Source: Plantago major
Taxonomy: Eukaryota > Streptophyta > Magnoliopsida > Lamiales > Plantaginaceae
Direction of reading: 5' to 3'
DNA length: 64,000 nucleotides
NCBI GenBank assembly: GCA_026545765.1
Contig: CM048842.1
Coordinates: 22,966,667 to 23,030,666 of the forward strand
Shown piece after piece: positions 20,861 to 33,800 of this stretch (its first letter is position 1; each line of letters starts with the position of its first letter). A model generated the notes under the pieces. The model searched no databases and had not been told where the DNA came from. It saw nothing but the letters and a program-made list of their open reading frames with translations. Made by a program: the position numbers and the translations under genes.

Positions 20861-23800
20861 TTTAGAGATTCAGGATAATTTTTCAGTCCTTAGGCAACTC
20901 CATTAATCCAAGATTATGTCTCAAAGTCAAGAACCGGCTTTCTTGTAAGGGCTTAGTGAAGATATCTGCAAGTTGGTCTTCTGTGCCAATCTTGAGTATC
21001 TCTATATTGCCTTTCTCAACATGGTCTCTGATGAAGTGGTGTCTAACATCAATGTGCTTTGTTCTAGCATGGAACTTGGGGTTCTGTGTGATTGCAATAG
21101 CACTTGTGTTGTCACAGAAAATAGGAGTTTTCTCTTCATTGAGTCCATAGTCTCTGAGTTGTTGTTGAATCCACAGAATTTGTGTTGCACAACAACCAGC
21201 AGCAATATATTCAGCCTCTGTGGTAGAAGTTGCAATTGAGTTTTGTTTCTTGCTAAACCATGAGATAATCTAGTTCCCAGAAACTGACAAGTTCCTGAGG
21301 TACTTTTCCTATCAAGCATTGATCCAAAGATAATCGAGATCTGAGTAACCAGCCAAACTCAATCCACTTTCTTTAGGATACCACAACCCTACATCTACTG
21401 TACCTTTCACATACTTTAATACTTTCATAGAAGTGTTGTAGTGTTATTGCATTGGATTTGTTTGAAATCTAGCACACACTCCAACTGCATATTGAATATC
21501 AGGTCTGCTTGCAGTAAGGTAAAGTAGTGAACCTATTAATTTCCTATACTTGTGTTCATCAACACTCTTATCTGATTCAGTATAGGTCATCTTGGTTCCT
21601 ATGCTCATAGGTATCTTAGCATTCTTTTCAGAAGGCTTAAGATTGAACTTTGTGAGCATGTCTTTTGCATTCTTTGTCTGACTAATGAATATTCCATCAT
21701 TGAGTTGCTTGACTTGCAATCCTAGGAAATAGTTCAATTCTCCCATCATGCTCATCTCAAATTTACTTTTCATGAGATTTTCAAAGTCATCACAAAGTTG
21801 CTTGTCCTTAGATCCAAATATCATGTCATCAACATATACTTGAACTAAGAGTAGTTTCCCATCATGATTTAAAGTAAACAAAGTTTTATCAACTTCACCT
21901 TTCTTGAAACCACTTTCCAGAAGGTATTTGGCCAAAGTGTCATACCATGCTCTTGGAGCCTGTTTCAGTCCGTAAAGAGCTTTCTGTAGCTTATAGACCA
22001 TTCTACTTTCTGAGGAAACTTCAAAGCCAGGTGGTTGCTCAACATAGACTTCCTCAGCAAGTTCACCATTCAAGAATGCACTTTTGACATCCATCTGATA
22101 AACTTTAAAATCTTTATGAGTCAAAGGCGGAAAGAGTCTTATTGCATCCAATCTGGCAACTGGTGCATATGACTCATCAAAATCTAAACCTTCAGTCTGG
22201 GTGAATCCCTTGGCAACCAATCTTGCTTTGTTTCTGGTTATTTCACCAGATTCATTCATCTTGTTTCTGAAAACCCACTTAGTTCCAATCACAGATATTC
22301 CTTCTACAAATGGAACTAGTTTCCAGACTTTGTTTCTTTCAAACTGATCCAACTCTTCTTGCATTGCAGAGATCCAGTCTTGGTCTCTTAATGCTTCTTC
22401 TATAGTTTTTGGTTCAATGTTTGAGATAAAACATCCGAAGAGAGAATTAGCATTTTCAGCTATTGCTCTCCTAGTCCTAACACCTTGATTGATTGGTCCA
22501 ATCACATCTTTTGCAGGATGATCCTTGATCCATCTCATCATGGGTTTAGGGCTAGTAGGGTCAACATCTATGTGATCTAAATGTGAATCACTATGATTAT
22601 GACTTGATACTTCTTCAGTATCTGTGACATTTTGCACCTCAGAAGGGCGGTGAATGTCTGACACTTGCTCAGTGTGAGAGCTTTCTGGGACATGCATGTC
22701 AGAGAGGTCATTTCCAGAGTTAGCTCTCTGATGAACATCTTCAGTTTCCATTTCTGGAATTCTCATAGTAAATTTTCATCATGTCTGAGAATCATCTGGT
22801 TGTTACTAGGCATTTCATACTTTTCTTCGTCAGAGTCATCCTCCCTTTCCATAATGATGTTTTTCCTTTCTGAAGGTTCCTCTTCAGAATCCTTTATCAT
22901 TAGTTCCTTGAACTTTTCTGAGAGTTCATCAGCAAGGGGTGTTTTCTTGCTTCCTTCATAGAATACAACATGAACTGATTCTTCAATCTTCTTTGTTCTC
23001 TTGTTGTAAACTCTGTATGCTTTGCTATTCATAGAATAACCAAGAAACACGCCTTCATCTGCCTTTGGTTGAAATGTTCTTAGATACTCTTTTCCATTGT
23101 TAAGAACAAAACATCTACAACCAAATACTTTTAGATGTTTGATATTAGGGGGTCTACCAACCAAGAGTTCATATTGTCATGGTGTTTGTTTATCAAGCAT
23201 CTGTTCTGAGTGTAGCATGCTGTATTTACAGTTTCAACCCAATAAACTTCACTTATCTCAGTGTCAGCTAGCATTGTCCTTGCTGCTTCTTTAAGTGTTC
23301 AATTTTTCCTTTCTGCAACACCATTTTGTTGTGGTGTTCTTACAGAGGAAAGTTGGTGTTGTATACCTTTGCTGGTACAAAATTCCTTTATGTACTGGTT
23401 GACAAACTCGATTACATGGTCCTCTCGATTGCAGATACCTTGTCATTTTTCATGACTTCAAGCTTATTCTGCAAGTTTGGTATCTCCACCCTTGCATCAG
23501 ATTTGTGCTTCAGAAAGACAACCCAAGTGAATCTTGAGAAGTCATCTACAACAACAAGACCATACTTCTTTCCTGCATAACTAGTTACAGATGATTCAAA
23601 AAGATCCATGTGTAATAGCTGTAGTGGTCTAACACTAGAGTGTCTGGTTTTGGACTTGAAAGAGATTTTGGATTGTTTCCCCATCTGACAGGAAGAACAG
23701 ATACCATCCTTTCTGAAAGATGTTTTGGGAAGTCCAACCACTAACTCTTTCTTGGCAAGTTTGTTTAGAGTTTTGAAATTCAAGTGACTCATTCTTCTGT

Positions 23801-24206
23801 GCCATAACCAAAGGTTTTCCGTAGGACTGATTGACTCACCATGAGACATTCTTCATTGTGGCAGATGCCCAATCGGCAACATAAAGAATTCCTTTCCGAA
23901 AGCAACCAAGACTGCTTTGACTCATTGTCAATAAGTTTGCAATACTTTGCTTTGAATTTCACAAGAACTTTGTCGCAAACCTGCTCATGCTAAATAGATT
24001 ATATTTCAAACCCTTAACATGTAATACGCTGATTGTTAATGATCCTAATTTGACGCTAAATCCCAAAGAGGGATTTAATTCTCCAAAGAACTGATGTCTG
24101 GTCCATTGTTGCAAGCTTTGTAGTTGACCAGATTTGCTTTGTCTCCTGTCATGTGCTTTCCGCATCCACTATCAAATAGCCATTGAGCCTTAGTCCAAGA
24201 GGCGTT
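20861..24206 (-). pseudogene. pol: pol of element D
   Basis: Minus-strand Copia pol. In order: protease with a DSGCGKHMTGD-type motif near 24165, GAG-pre-integrase (RRMSHLNFKTLNKLAKKELV), integrase core near 23650-23160 (LLHMDLFESSVTS, VVVDDFSRFTWVVF), reverse transcriptase ([19 protein letters not shown] near 22370; [10 protein letters not shown] with the catalytic YVDD near 21830), and RNase H near 21300-20870. Integrase before RT marks Ty1/Copia. Broken at several places. Confidence 0.88.
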
Positions 24207-24234
24207 CTGCACAAAACAGGAAACAGGAGTTAGG
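24207..24234 (-). other. gag-pol junction of D: conserved stop in a splice-site-like context
   Basis: The minus strand reads CCTAACTCC then TGTTTCCTGTTTTGTGCAG. CTAAC fits a plant branch point, the pyrimidine run and CAG fit an acceptor, and the TAA gag stop lies inside CTAAC. Confidence 0.45.
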
Positions 24235-26731
24235 TTCTTGCTTCAGAGATAGAACTATTTAGACTAAACATTCTTCCAGTAGGAATCCACATTGTAGTGA
24301 ATTTCTTGGGAGTTTATTTTTGTCTAACTTGATCAGAAGGAGATGCAATAAAATCAGTAATTTTGATCTCAATCTTCCTTCTTGGGGTGTTTCTAGGTGT
24401 TCCTTTTGGTGCTTTCTGGACCCTGGGTTTCTGGGGTTGCTTTTCAGCAAACTTAGCCTTTCTGGCCAGGTTCCTTCTAGCTCTGGCATTCAGTTTTTCA
24501 GTGGCTTGAGATTTCTTCCACTTCTGTCTATTGCTACGTGCAATATCAGCCTTGCGCCATTGTTCTTGTCCTTCCTTATATTGTTGTAAGAACTTTTCCA
24601 ATAGCACGATAGCCAATGCCATTTCGAACACCTTTGGCTTTCTGAATGCGCTCTTCAGAAGCCTTACTAGTTTCTGCACCATCTTTATTTTCATAAAATG
24701 GTATAGTTGAGAATTTGCCTATTCCAACAATTCTTCCCTTCCTAGTAATATAGAAATGTGGATGGTTGCATGTCTGAGGGTTGTGTTTCTTTTCAGAAAC
24801 CTCATCCACATGTTTCTTGTGAACTTGTTGTTCTTTCAAAGGCTGAGTTGCTACTCCTTTTCCTTTGTCAACTACCCTAGCTTTCTGACCAATGCTATAG
24901 GTGGTTGAAGAACCATTCTGTTGACTTTTTACAAAGGTCAACCTTTCATCACTCTTCTTCAGAGGAGATGAATTACTCGATTGTTCATCAAGTCCAAGTC
25001 CACCTTTCTCAGAGGGATCTCTCAGATAGGATTGAACCTCAGTGAGAGTGTCACTAGCCTTTGCATAAGATTGGAAGGATAGCTCTTTCTTTCTGAGTTG
25101 TTCATTCTCAGAAAGCAGCTTCATCATTTTCTTATTAAGTTCATCCAAGGCTTGTTTGTGAGAATTTTCATTCTCAGATATTTGAGCTTTCAGAAAGGCT
25201 ATTTCAGCGTTCTTGTTCTCAGATACTCTGGTTAGCTCAGAATCCTCTTTCTCAAGAGTTTTTTTGCTTTCCTCTAGAATTCTGGTTTTGGATTTTGCTT
25301 CCAGAAATTCTTTCTCATAACGATCCAATTCACTCTTGACCAACTCCAGATCCTCAATTCCATCATCACTCTCATAGTACAGAAATTGTGAATTGTTAGT
25401 TACCTCATCAGCCATAAGACACATTGCAATGTTGGAGATGTCTGGACCAGCAATCTCAGCAACTCCACACATTTCATTCTTCTTAAGACCGAAGTCGATT
25501 ACATCGTGGGTGATTCCACACAATTCTGGTGATGGTAGGTTTGAGTCATCTGAATCTCCATCTTCAGAATCTGTCTCAATGTCTAGAGCATCAAGTTGAA
25601 TTTGAATCTTCTTCCTTTCTTAAGTCAGTAAGGCCCTTTGATTTCTTTTGAAATTTCTTCTGTCCTTCTTGTCACCTGTCTTGTGCTTGTTTAAAGCAGG
25701 ACAATCTCTCTTGAAGTGACCAGGCTTTTGACAATAGAAACAGATGTCATTTCCTATTTCAAGATTAACACCTTTCTGAATGGGGGTGTTCAGAGAGTTG
25801 TTCATTTGTATGTTCATGTACTGATGTTAGTTTGGGCCAAGATGCTTTTTCAGCTTTTCTTTAGCTTTTCTTCTCTCAATCTCTTGACTCACAAATTTCT
25901 TCATGTGTCTTACTGCAAGAGCATTTTCTTTAGATGCATCTTTGGTATCCTTCTTTTCAGAAGAACCTTGAGAAACTAGAGCAACACTTTGCAACTTTTC
26001 AGCTATCTGTTCTCTCTGAGTTGTCTCATAGTCTACAGTAGCAAGATGAGAAAAGAGCTCTACTGGAGTAATATTTGGCATCCCTTGATTGAAATAAAAG
26101 AACTTAGTGTGTTCCCAGTTGTGATTGAGACTTCTGACAATAGTCTTAATCTTTTCTGACTGGGAGTATCTATTGCTTTCACCAACTGCAGCCATATCAC
26201 TCATAAGAAAAGTAAATCTGAAATCAAGTTCTTCCAGAGTTTCAGTGGGACCTTGTTTGATGTTTTGGAACTTCAATTTAAGAACTTCGAACTTGTTTTC
26301 TTTGGTTTTCTCGCCCGCATGCATTTCTTCAATCAATCCTGTGCAACTTTCGCCGTTTTAGCACCCCACAGTTTACACTGTATGTGCTCAGGTGTCGATC
26401 TGATGATTATATTACGAGCTTGACCATCCAATCTGTGTCTCTTGGCATCTTCAGATGTCCAGAGCTCTCTTGGCTTGTCTTCATACATAATGCTTCCACG
26501 AACAACATGACCACTATCACTAGCAGCCATATCCTCGCTTCCATCTTCCTTGTCTGAGGCTTTTCTTCCATCAGACACCTCAGTAACTTGTTTGAGTTGT
26601 CTGATTTTGATAGGCCCTTCATTGATGACATAGATCATCTCATCACTAATGGCTTGCAGATGGAGCATCATGTTGTTCTTCCATTTCTCGTAGTTTTCTG
26701 GTTTCAGAATGGGCGCATCACTCAGAGACAT
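24230..26731 (-). pseudogene. gag: gag of element D
   Basis: Starts with MSLSDAPILKPENYEKW at 26731 and shows the UBN2/Copia gag domain (CKLWGAKTAKV, LDFRFTFLMSDMAAVGE, YFNQGMPNITPVELFSH). It continues through a zinc knuckle CFYCQKPGHFKRDC (CX2CX4HX4C) near 25740 into a long C-terminal extension with a coiled coil (about 25400-25050) and a basic tail. The extension is much longer than in ordinary Copia gag, as known for SIRE-type elements. Broken at a few places. Confidence 0.85.
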
Positions 26732-26834
26732 ACCTGCACACTTAACACACAAATTATATAGTCCTCAGAGAGGGACAAAGTTTTTTCACCTATCTGGCGA
26801 TCTAGGTTCAGTGCAGAAGGCTTGTGAACCTCCT

Positions 26835-26846
26835 GCTCTGATACCA
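26835..26846 (-). other. Primer binding site of D, initiator-Met tRNA
   Basis: TGGTATCAGAGC on the minus strand, two bases from the LTR end; the classic plant Copia primer site. Confidence 0.9.
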
Positions 26847-27343
26847 CTTATTGGTCTAGATAACGGCAAAGTAAAAGACTAGGGGGGGGGGGGAGGTGAA
26901 TAGTCTTTTAAAACTTTTGTTGATAAACACGACAACTTAGAACTACTAGTGATTCTTCAAATGTAAAGCTTTCAGAAAGGATAGTAGAGTGCTTGAGAGA
27001 ATACTTTGCTTGATGGTAAGTTTACAAGATAGAGCGTTCTAAGGTATGTTCTTCAAGCATCTAAGTGTGTGATATATATAGATAAATTTGAGAGGCGTTT
27101 GAATTGTATCCGTTGTGCTCTGTATCAAATTATATCCATTTATATCTTGAACCATGTACTCAGAAGTCAGTATCTCTTGTTTCAGAGAGGACTTGCTTTT
27201 TGCAGCATTTCTGCCGATGCATTTAATGCATAGTACTGTTCATTGTCCTTTAGTCTCAACGGATACATGAGCCTTTCTGATGGCTTGCATGCTCCATACT
27301 CATGATGTCATATGTCCAGAATCATATTTCAAAAGTAAGTTAA

Positions 27344-28768
27344 TGTTAGGAATATCTGTTAGTATTTTGATCATTCATCACATGTTCTTATCTTTGCCAG
27401 AAAGGTGATTAAGTACTCTTAGTTCACTTGAACATTGTAAAAGAGGAAATCACTGAGTATGATTAGTCTAGTAAATCTTGTTTTAGGATTATAGGTCTCT
27501 GAATGTAACTTTTATTTCCAAGAAGACCATGAAGATCAATCCTAGCAATGGAGCTTTTCTGAAGATTACAAGACTGGAGATTGCACAAGATTTATGAAGA
27601 CACCAAGGTTTAGTCTCACTCGGAAAGACTATGTCCTTAATCCTTTCTCAAGTGCATTTAGTTACTTTTGAAACATGATTCTGGAACATATGACATCATG
27701 AGTATGGAGCATGCAAGCCATCAAAAAGGCTAATGTATCCGTTGAAGACTACAGGACAAGAAATAGTACATATGCATTAATCAGATCGCGTAAAAGCCGC
27801 TAAAGCACAGTCCTCTCTGAGATATGAGACAAGGACTTCTGAGTACTCTTTTCAAGATAAGTATAGACTGAATTTGAATTGTGGCTAACGGATAACATCC
27901 CAACGACTCTCCAATTCATCTATAAATATCACACACTTAGATGCTGAGAAATACAACGACCTTAGAACGCTCTATCTTGCAAACTTACAATCTAGCAAAG
28001 TATTCTCTCAAGCACTCTACTACCCTTTCTGAAAGCTTTCTGTTGCTTGAAGAATAACTAGTAGTTCTAAGTTGTCCTGAACCTTAACAAGAGATTGTTA
28101 TTCATGAAAGAGTTGAACTATCAGATAACCTTTCTGAAGCTCATTCTCCAGAACGGACATCAATTACTTGGGTCAGTAAAGAGCAGATTGCCATACACTG
28201 AACAAGTGTATTAAGTAGTCTTGTTCTATTAGGCTCTCTGGAAACATAACTGAAAAGTTATACAAGAAGCCTCTCTGACAAACATTATAACCAACACCAT
28301 TAAGGCGTGGAGTAGAGGAAGTACTTGATTTGGGAAATCAGGGAATAAATCCAAGGTTATCTGAGTAGAGGAAGTACTTAGCTCTAGGAGTCAGAATAAC
28401 TCGGGGAACATTTGTCAGAACCATTTGTTTAGGAATCTTAGAATAGGATTATTGTAAGGTGAACTCAATTATCTGTTCTAGTGAATTCTAGGTCTCAGAA
28501 AGACCGAAGTGGATTAGTTGGAGGATTACGCCACCTCCAGATACCACTATACTTGCTGTGTTATTTACCTTTCTGCATTTATCTTTCAACAAAGCAAACA
28601 CACATACTTTTTGTTTCTGCACTTACCTATCTTAAAGTCTTCCGCGCTCTGAATTTAAGTATCAGAAACCCCCCAAGTTTTTGAGAAACTATGTTTATCG
28701 ACAAAAGTTTTAAAAGACTATTCACACCCCCCCTCTAGTCTTTTACTTTGCCGTTATCTGGACCAACA
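27344..28768 (+). mobile_element. Solo LTR S, plus strand, D subtype
   Basis: A complete LTR of 1425 bp with TGTTAGGAATATCTG at the start and ATCTGGACCAACA at the end, flanked by GTTAA at 27339-27343 and 28769-28773. No internal sequence is present, so it is the product of recombination between the two LTRs of an inserted element. Its sequence is of the D subtype. It carries TATAAATATC (27921-27930), a two-unit hairpin array (about 28309-28410) and the ATTACGCCA stem-loop (28520-28538). Confidence 0.93.
27921..27930 (+). promoter_or_regulatory. TATA sequence of solo LTR S
   Basis: TATAAATATC followed by ACACACTTAG, about 580 bp into the LTR; the same position and context as in the other Copia LTRs. 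Confidence 0.6.
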
Positions 28769-29090
28769 GTTAATATACTTAAGAAAGGATTAAGGACATA
28801 GTCTTTCTGAGTTAGACTAAACCTTTGTGTCTTCATAAACCTTGTGCAATCTTCAGTCTTCTAATCTTCAGAAAAGCTCCATTGCTAGGATTGATCTTCA
28901 TGGTCTTCTTGAAATAAAAATTACACTCAGAGACCTATAATCCTATTACAAGATTTACTAGACTAATCATACTCAGTGATTTCCTCTTTTACAATGTTCA
29001 AGTGAACCAAGAGTACTTAATCACCTTTCTGGCTAAGATAAGAACATGTGATGAGTGATCAAAATACTAACAGATATTCCTAACACTTTC

Positions 29091-30046
29091 GTTTCTTGGA
29101 ACCTTTCTGAGATGCAGTAACCTTTTTCATCATGTTTGTATACTCATATTTGTAGAGTAGGTTACTATTGGCAATGTCTGCCGTCTCTATGAGCTCAATG
29201 CCAAGGCACTCCAGTAAGTAGCATATCTTCAGTCCATAGCTTACTGTGGCTTTTGGCTTAGCAAGGCCCTTGAAGATTTTTGGCTCAAAGCCCTGTATCT
29301 TCTTTACAAATTTCATGAAGGCGTACTTCCCCCAATTAAAAGGGTTTTCCAGTCTTTTGTTTTGTTGATTTAACAAGAACATCATCATCCAGCGTTCTTG
29401 GCTTATCTGGTCAGCTCCTCCTTGTAGACCATCAAAGTATCTGTGAAGGATGCATGCCAACACATCCCAGTGAACCAACAGATGTCTGGTTCTGATGTCA
29501 GCAAGTTTGAAGTCGATGGGTTTGTCTGGCTTGTCAAGATCACACACATCACTATAGAGCTTTTTGACACCCCTCAAGGAGATCTTCATCCTTGGTGTCA
29601 ATTTCAAAATCCTTTCCAAGATTTTGAAGTTCAAACAGAAGTCGCTTTTGTCCAACAGGATTTCCTGTCCTTGGACTTTAGTCTTGATAGACACTGTCTC
29701 AGTGCCTTCAGAGACTTTGGAAATAATCGTGGAGTTGTTGTAAAACTCCAAGACATCCAGTGAAGAAACTCCACTGAGAAGAGCAGATAGAAAGCCCTTG
29801 ATTTGTGCCTTTTCAAGCATATCAAGTACCAACTTTCTGTCAGCCTGGTTTTCTATTGCAGCTACAAGGTATTCCTCAATCATGGCACCACCCCAAATCA
29901 TCCTGTGATTTGAAGTCCAATGATCAGGATTGAACTCTCCAGTCAACCGTTTGTTTGTTTGTTATAACCAACACTGGTGCTTGCTTTTCAGCAATACCAG
30001 AGGTAGTAGCTTGGGATTTCTGAGTAGAAGTACGTTTGGGAGCCAT
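29091..30046 (-). pseudogene. env-like gene of A, N-terminal third
   Basis: Starts at 30046 (MAPKRTSTQKS). A long open stretch follows, with NPDHWTSNHRMIWGGAMIEEY, SSLDVLEFYNNS, CILHRYFDGLQGG and NWGKYAFMKFVKKIQGFEP, ending in a basic KKRK-type nuclear-localisation-like cluster where D is inserted. The domain of about 300 residues is shared with C (42977-42130) and more weakly with D. It resembles none of the viral envelope families I know. The start is chosen because the same M-A-P/S-K start is found in D and C, about 190-200 bp after a TATA run. Confidence 0.75.
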
Positions 30047-30857
30047 CTCTTTAAATAGTAGTAGTTTTTGAAACTTGGAAAGAGATTAGGGTAAAGGATT
30101 AGTAATTCTTTGCAGAAAAACTAAGAAGGAATCAGTAGTTGCAGAGAAAATTGCAGGGAGATTTGAGAGTATTTTGCAGTTTTTGTGCAAGGGCAAATGT
30201 AGGATTAGGCAAAAGTGATTTCTTTTGCCAAAATCCTATATATATAGCATTTTACTCTCAACAGACATATACATACAAATTGATTTTGTACATATGTATC
30301 TGTGCAAATGCCGATAGGCGTGGGTAAAATTCGTTTTGCATTAAATGCTTAGTGGGCCACGTCTGAGTTTTTACAGTCCACTATTTTACTGAGAATTGAT
30401 CTCGTCTGTTAAGATCAAACGCCCATTTCATCAAGGCTCACAATTGCTTCTTCAGCAATGATCACAATCAGTAATTGTAATTGTGCCCAATTAATGAAAT
30501 TTGGCGTAGGGCTTTCTGAATCACAACTCTTTTATGTGACTAGGGGACAGTCTTTGGACTTATGTAGTCAGTTCAGAGACTGTGTGTAACTTAACATATA
30601 AATGGAAAGATACAAAACACCAGAGATGTAGTTGACTGAATACAGTTGTACCACATTTCTCTTTTGTGTTCCCCCTCACTAGGTGATCTAGATATCTGAG
30701 TACCTGTCTCAGAAATCTTCAGATATCCATTTTACCCTTCAACCTTTGATATCTGAGTACCGTCTCAGATATCTTTTTGCTATGTGTTTCACCTTTTGTC
30801 TTTGATATTCTGGATTACCGTTCCAGATATCTTATCTCTTCTTTATGAATTTCTGTC
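30047..30857 (-). other. pol-env spacer of A
   Basis: No gene. In sense direction from pol it has three to four hairpins (30680-30850) with loops ACGGTA or ACAGGTA and stems such as GATATCTGAG/CTCAGATATC, then AT-rich sequence, then a TATA run at 30237-30246. Confidence 0.7.
30237..30246 (-). promoter_or_regulatory. TATA run upstream of env-like gene, A
   Basis: TATATATATA on the minus strand, 191 bp before the env-like start at 30046, followed by GGATTTTGGCAAAAG. Confidence 0.45.
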
Positions 30858-33800
30858 TCAGAGATTAGAACTTTTTAGTTCCTTTGGTAGCTCCATTAAC
30901 CCAAGACTATGTCTTAAGGTTAAGAACCTGCTTTCTTGCAAAGGCTTTGTAAAGATATCTGCAAGTTGGTCTTCAGTACCAATCTTGAGTATCTCTATAT
31001 TGCCTTTTTTAACGTGGTCTCTAATGAAGTGGTGTCTAACATCAATGTGCTTTGTTCTTGCATGAAACTTAGGATTCTGAGTTATGGCAATAGCACTTGT
31101 GTTCTCACAGAAAATTGGAGTTTTCTCTTCATTGATCTCATAGTCTTTGAGTTGTTGTTGTTGTATCCACAATATCTGTAAAGCACAACATCCAGCAGCA
31201 ATATATTTAGTCTCTGTGGTAGATGTGGTAATTGAGTTTTGTTTCTTGCTGAACCATGATATTAATCTGGCACCATGAAATTGGCAAGTTCCTGAGGTGC
31301 TGTTTCTATCAATCAATGATCCGACATAGTCAGCATTAGAATAGTGAACTAAACTCAATCCACTGTCTTTTGGATACCACAATCCAACTTCTACAGTACC
31401 CTTTACATACCTTAATATTTTCATAGCAATGTTGTAGTGTGATTGCATTGGATTTGTCTGAAATCTAGTACACACTCCAACTGCATATTGAATATCAGGT
31501 CTACTTGCAGTGAGGTACAATAGAGACCCAATCAATTTCCTATACTTGTGTTCTTCAACACTCTTGTCAGATTCAGTATAGGTCATTTTGGTTCCAATGC
31601 TCATAGGTATCTTAGCATTCTTTTCAGAAGGCTTTAGATTAAACTTGTTGAGCATATCCTTTGCATACTTTGTTTGATTAATGAATATTCCATCATTAAG
31701 TTGTTTGACTTGCAATCCTAGGAAGTAGTTTAATTCTCCCATCATGCTCATCTCAAATTTACTTTTCAAGAGCTCAGCAAAGTCTTCACAAAGTTGCTTG
31801 TCTTTAGATCCAAATATAATGTCATCAACATATACTTGAACTAAAAGTAGTTTCCCTTTATGGTTCAAACTAAAGAGTGTTTTATCAACATCTCCTTTCT
31901 TGAAGCCACTTTCCAGCAAGTATTTGGCTAAAGTATCATACCATGCTCTCAGAGCCTGTTTCAGTCCATATAGAGCTTTCTGAAGCTTATAAACCATTCT
32001 ACTTTCTGTGGAAACCTAAAAGCTTGTTGGTTGTTCAACATAGACTTCTTCAGCAAGTTCACCGTTTAGGAATGCACTTTTAACATCCATCTGATAAACT
32101 TTAAAGTCATTATGAGCTGCAAAGGCTAGAAATAGTCTAATTGCATCCAATCTTGCAACTGGAGCATATGACTCGTCAAAATCTAGTCCTTCTGCCTGGG
32201 TGAATCCCTTGGCAACCAACCTTGCTTTGTTTCTGGTTATTTCACCAGACTCATTCATTTTATTTCTGAAAATCCACTTGGTTACAATTACAGATATTCC
32301 GTCAACAAATGGAACCAGTTTCCAGACTTTGTTTCTCTCAAATTGATCCAACTCTTCTTGCATTGCAGAGATCCAATCTTGATCCTTCAATGCTTCTTTT
32401 ATAGTTTTAGGTTCAATATTTGAGATGAAACATCCATAAAGAGAGTCAACAATTGCTCTCCTAGTTCTAACTCCTTGGTCTAAAGGACCAATCAAATCCT
32501 TGGCAGGATGATTTCTTATCCATTTCATAATGGGTTTTGAACTAGTAGGATCAATATCATTTTAATCTGAATGTGAATCAACATGATCTTGATAGGATAC
32601 TTGTGCAGTATCTGAAATATCTGGCACATGGGAAATGCCATGGATATCTGACACTTTTTCAGTGTTAGAGATATCTGGAATTTGATTTTCAGCAATCTCA
32701 TTCTCAGAAACCTCTTCATGATGAAGGTTCTCAGTAACCTGTTCCATTTCTGGAATTCTCATAGGAAATTCTTCATCATGTCTTAGAGTCATCTGGTTGT
32801 TACTAATCAATGGTTGCTTTTCATCGTCAGAGTCATCTTCTAAGTGAATGACAGAGTTGTTTCCTTTTGAGGATTCTTCTTCAGAATCTTTAATCATTAG
32901 TTCTTTGAACTTATCTGAGAGTTCTTCATTCAAGAGTACTTTCTTGTTTCCTTCGTAGAAGACTACATGAATAGATTCTTCAATCTTTTGCGTTCTTTTG
33001 TTGTAGATTCTGTAGGCTTTGCTATTCCGAGAATAACCAAGAAATACTCCTTCATATGCTTTTGGTTGAAATGTTCTCAAGTATTCTTTTCCATTGTAAA
33101 GAACAAAACATCTGCAACCAAACACCCTCAAAAGTTCATAAGGAGTTTTTTTCATGGTTTTTGTTATCAAACATCGATTTTGAGTGTAGCAGGCTGTGTT
33201 AACAGCTTCAACACAATAGATTTCACTTATTTCAGTGTCAGCAAGCATTGTTCTTGCTGCTTCTTTTAGGGTCCTATTCTTCCTTTCAGCAACACCATTT
33301 TGTTGTGGTGTTCTTACTGAAGATAGTTGATGTTGTATACCTTTGCAGGTACAAAACTCTTTTATGTACTGGTTCACAAACTCAGTACCATGGTATGTTC
33401 TGATTACAGATACCTTGTCATTTTTCATGACTTCAAGCTTATTCAGCAAGTTGGGTATCTCAACCCTTGCATCAGATTTATGTTTGAGAAATAAAACCCA
33501 AGTGAATCTTGAGTAATCATCAACAACAACCAGACCATACTTCTTTCCTGCATAGCTAGTTACAGAGGATTCAAAAAGATCCATATGTAACATTTGCAGT
33601 GGCCTTTCACTGGAGTGTCTAGTTTTAAACTTGAAAGATGTTTTGGATTGTTTTCCCATTTGGCAAGCTGAGCATATACCATCTTTTCTATATACCATTT
33701 TGGGTAAACCAACCACCAATTCTTTCTTGGCTAGCTTGTTCAGAGTTTTGAAGTTCAAGTGACTCATTCTTTTATGCCATAGCCAGTTTTCTTCAGTGTG

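Larger units (their letters stand above)
13148..29085 (-). mobile_element. Copia element D, SIRE/Maximus-like, nested in A
   Basis: Inserted in the env-like gene of A, with exact target duplication CTTTC (13143-13147 and 29086-29090). Parts: 3' LTR 13148-14585, polypurine tract, env-like gene to 19943, spacer, pol, gag to 26731, primer site 26835-26846, and a 5' LTR from 26849 to 29085 that is itself split by solo LTR S. Its LTRs form a subtype distinct from A and C (end words ATGAGTGATCAAAATACTAACAG). It is broken, with more interruptions in pol and env than C, perhaps a dozen. Younger than A, older than S. Confidence 0.92.
26849..29085 (-). repeat. 5' LTR of D, split by solo LTR S
   Basis: The two parts, 26849-27343 and 28774-29085, belong to one LTR of the D subtype and flank the plus-strand LTR S. 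The D-derived part is shorter than the 3' LTR. It ends at the right with TCCTAACA beside the duplication CTTTC. Confidence 0.88.

Noticed and set aside
29091-30046. N-terminal env-like domain as a host gene
   Set aside because: It recurs at the same place in elements C and D and lies inside LTRs with matching target duplications.
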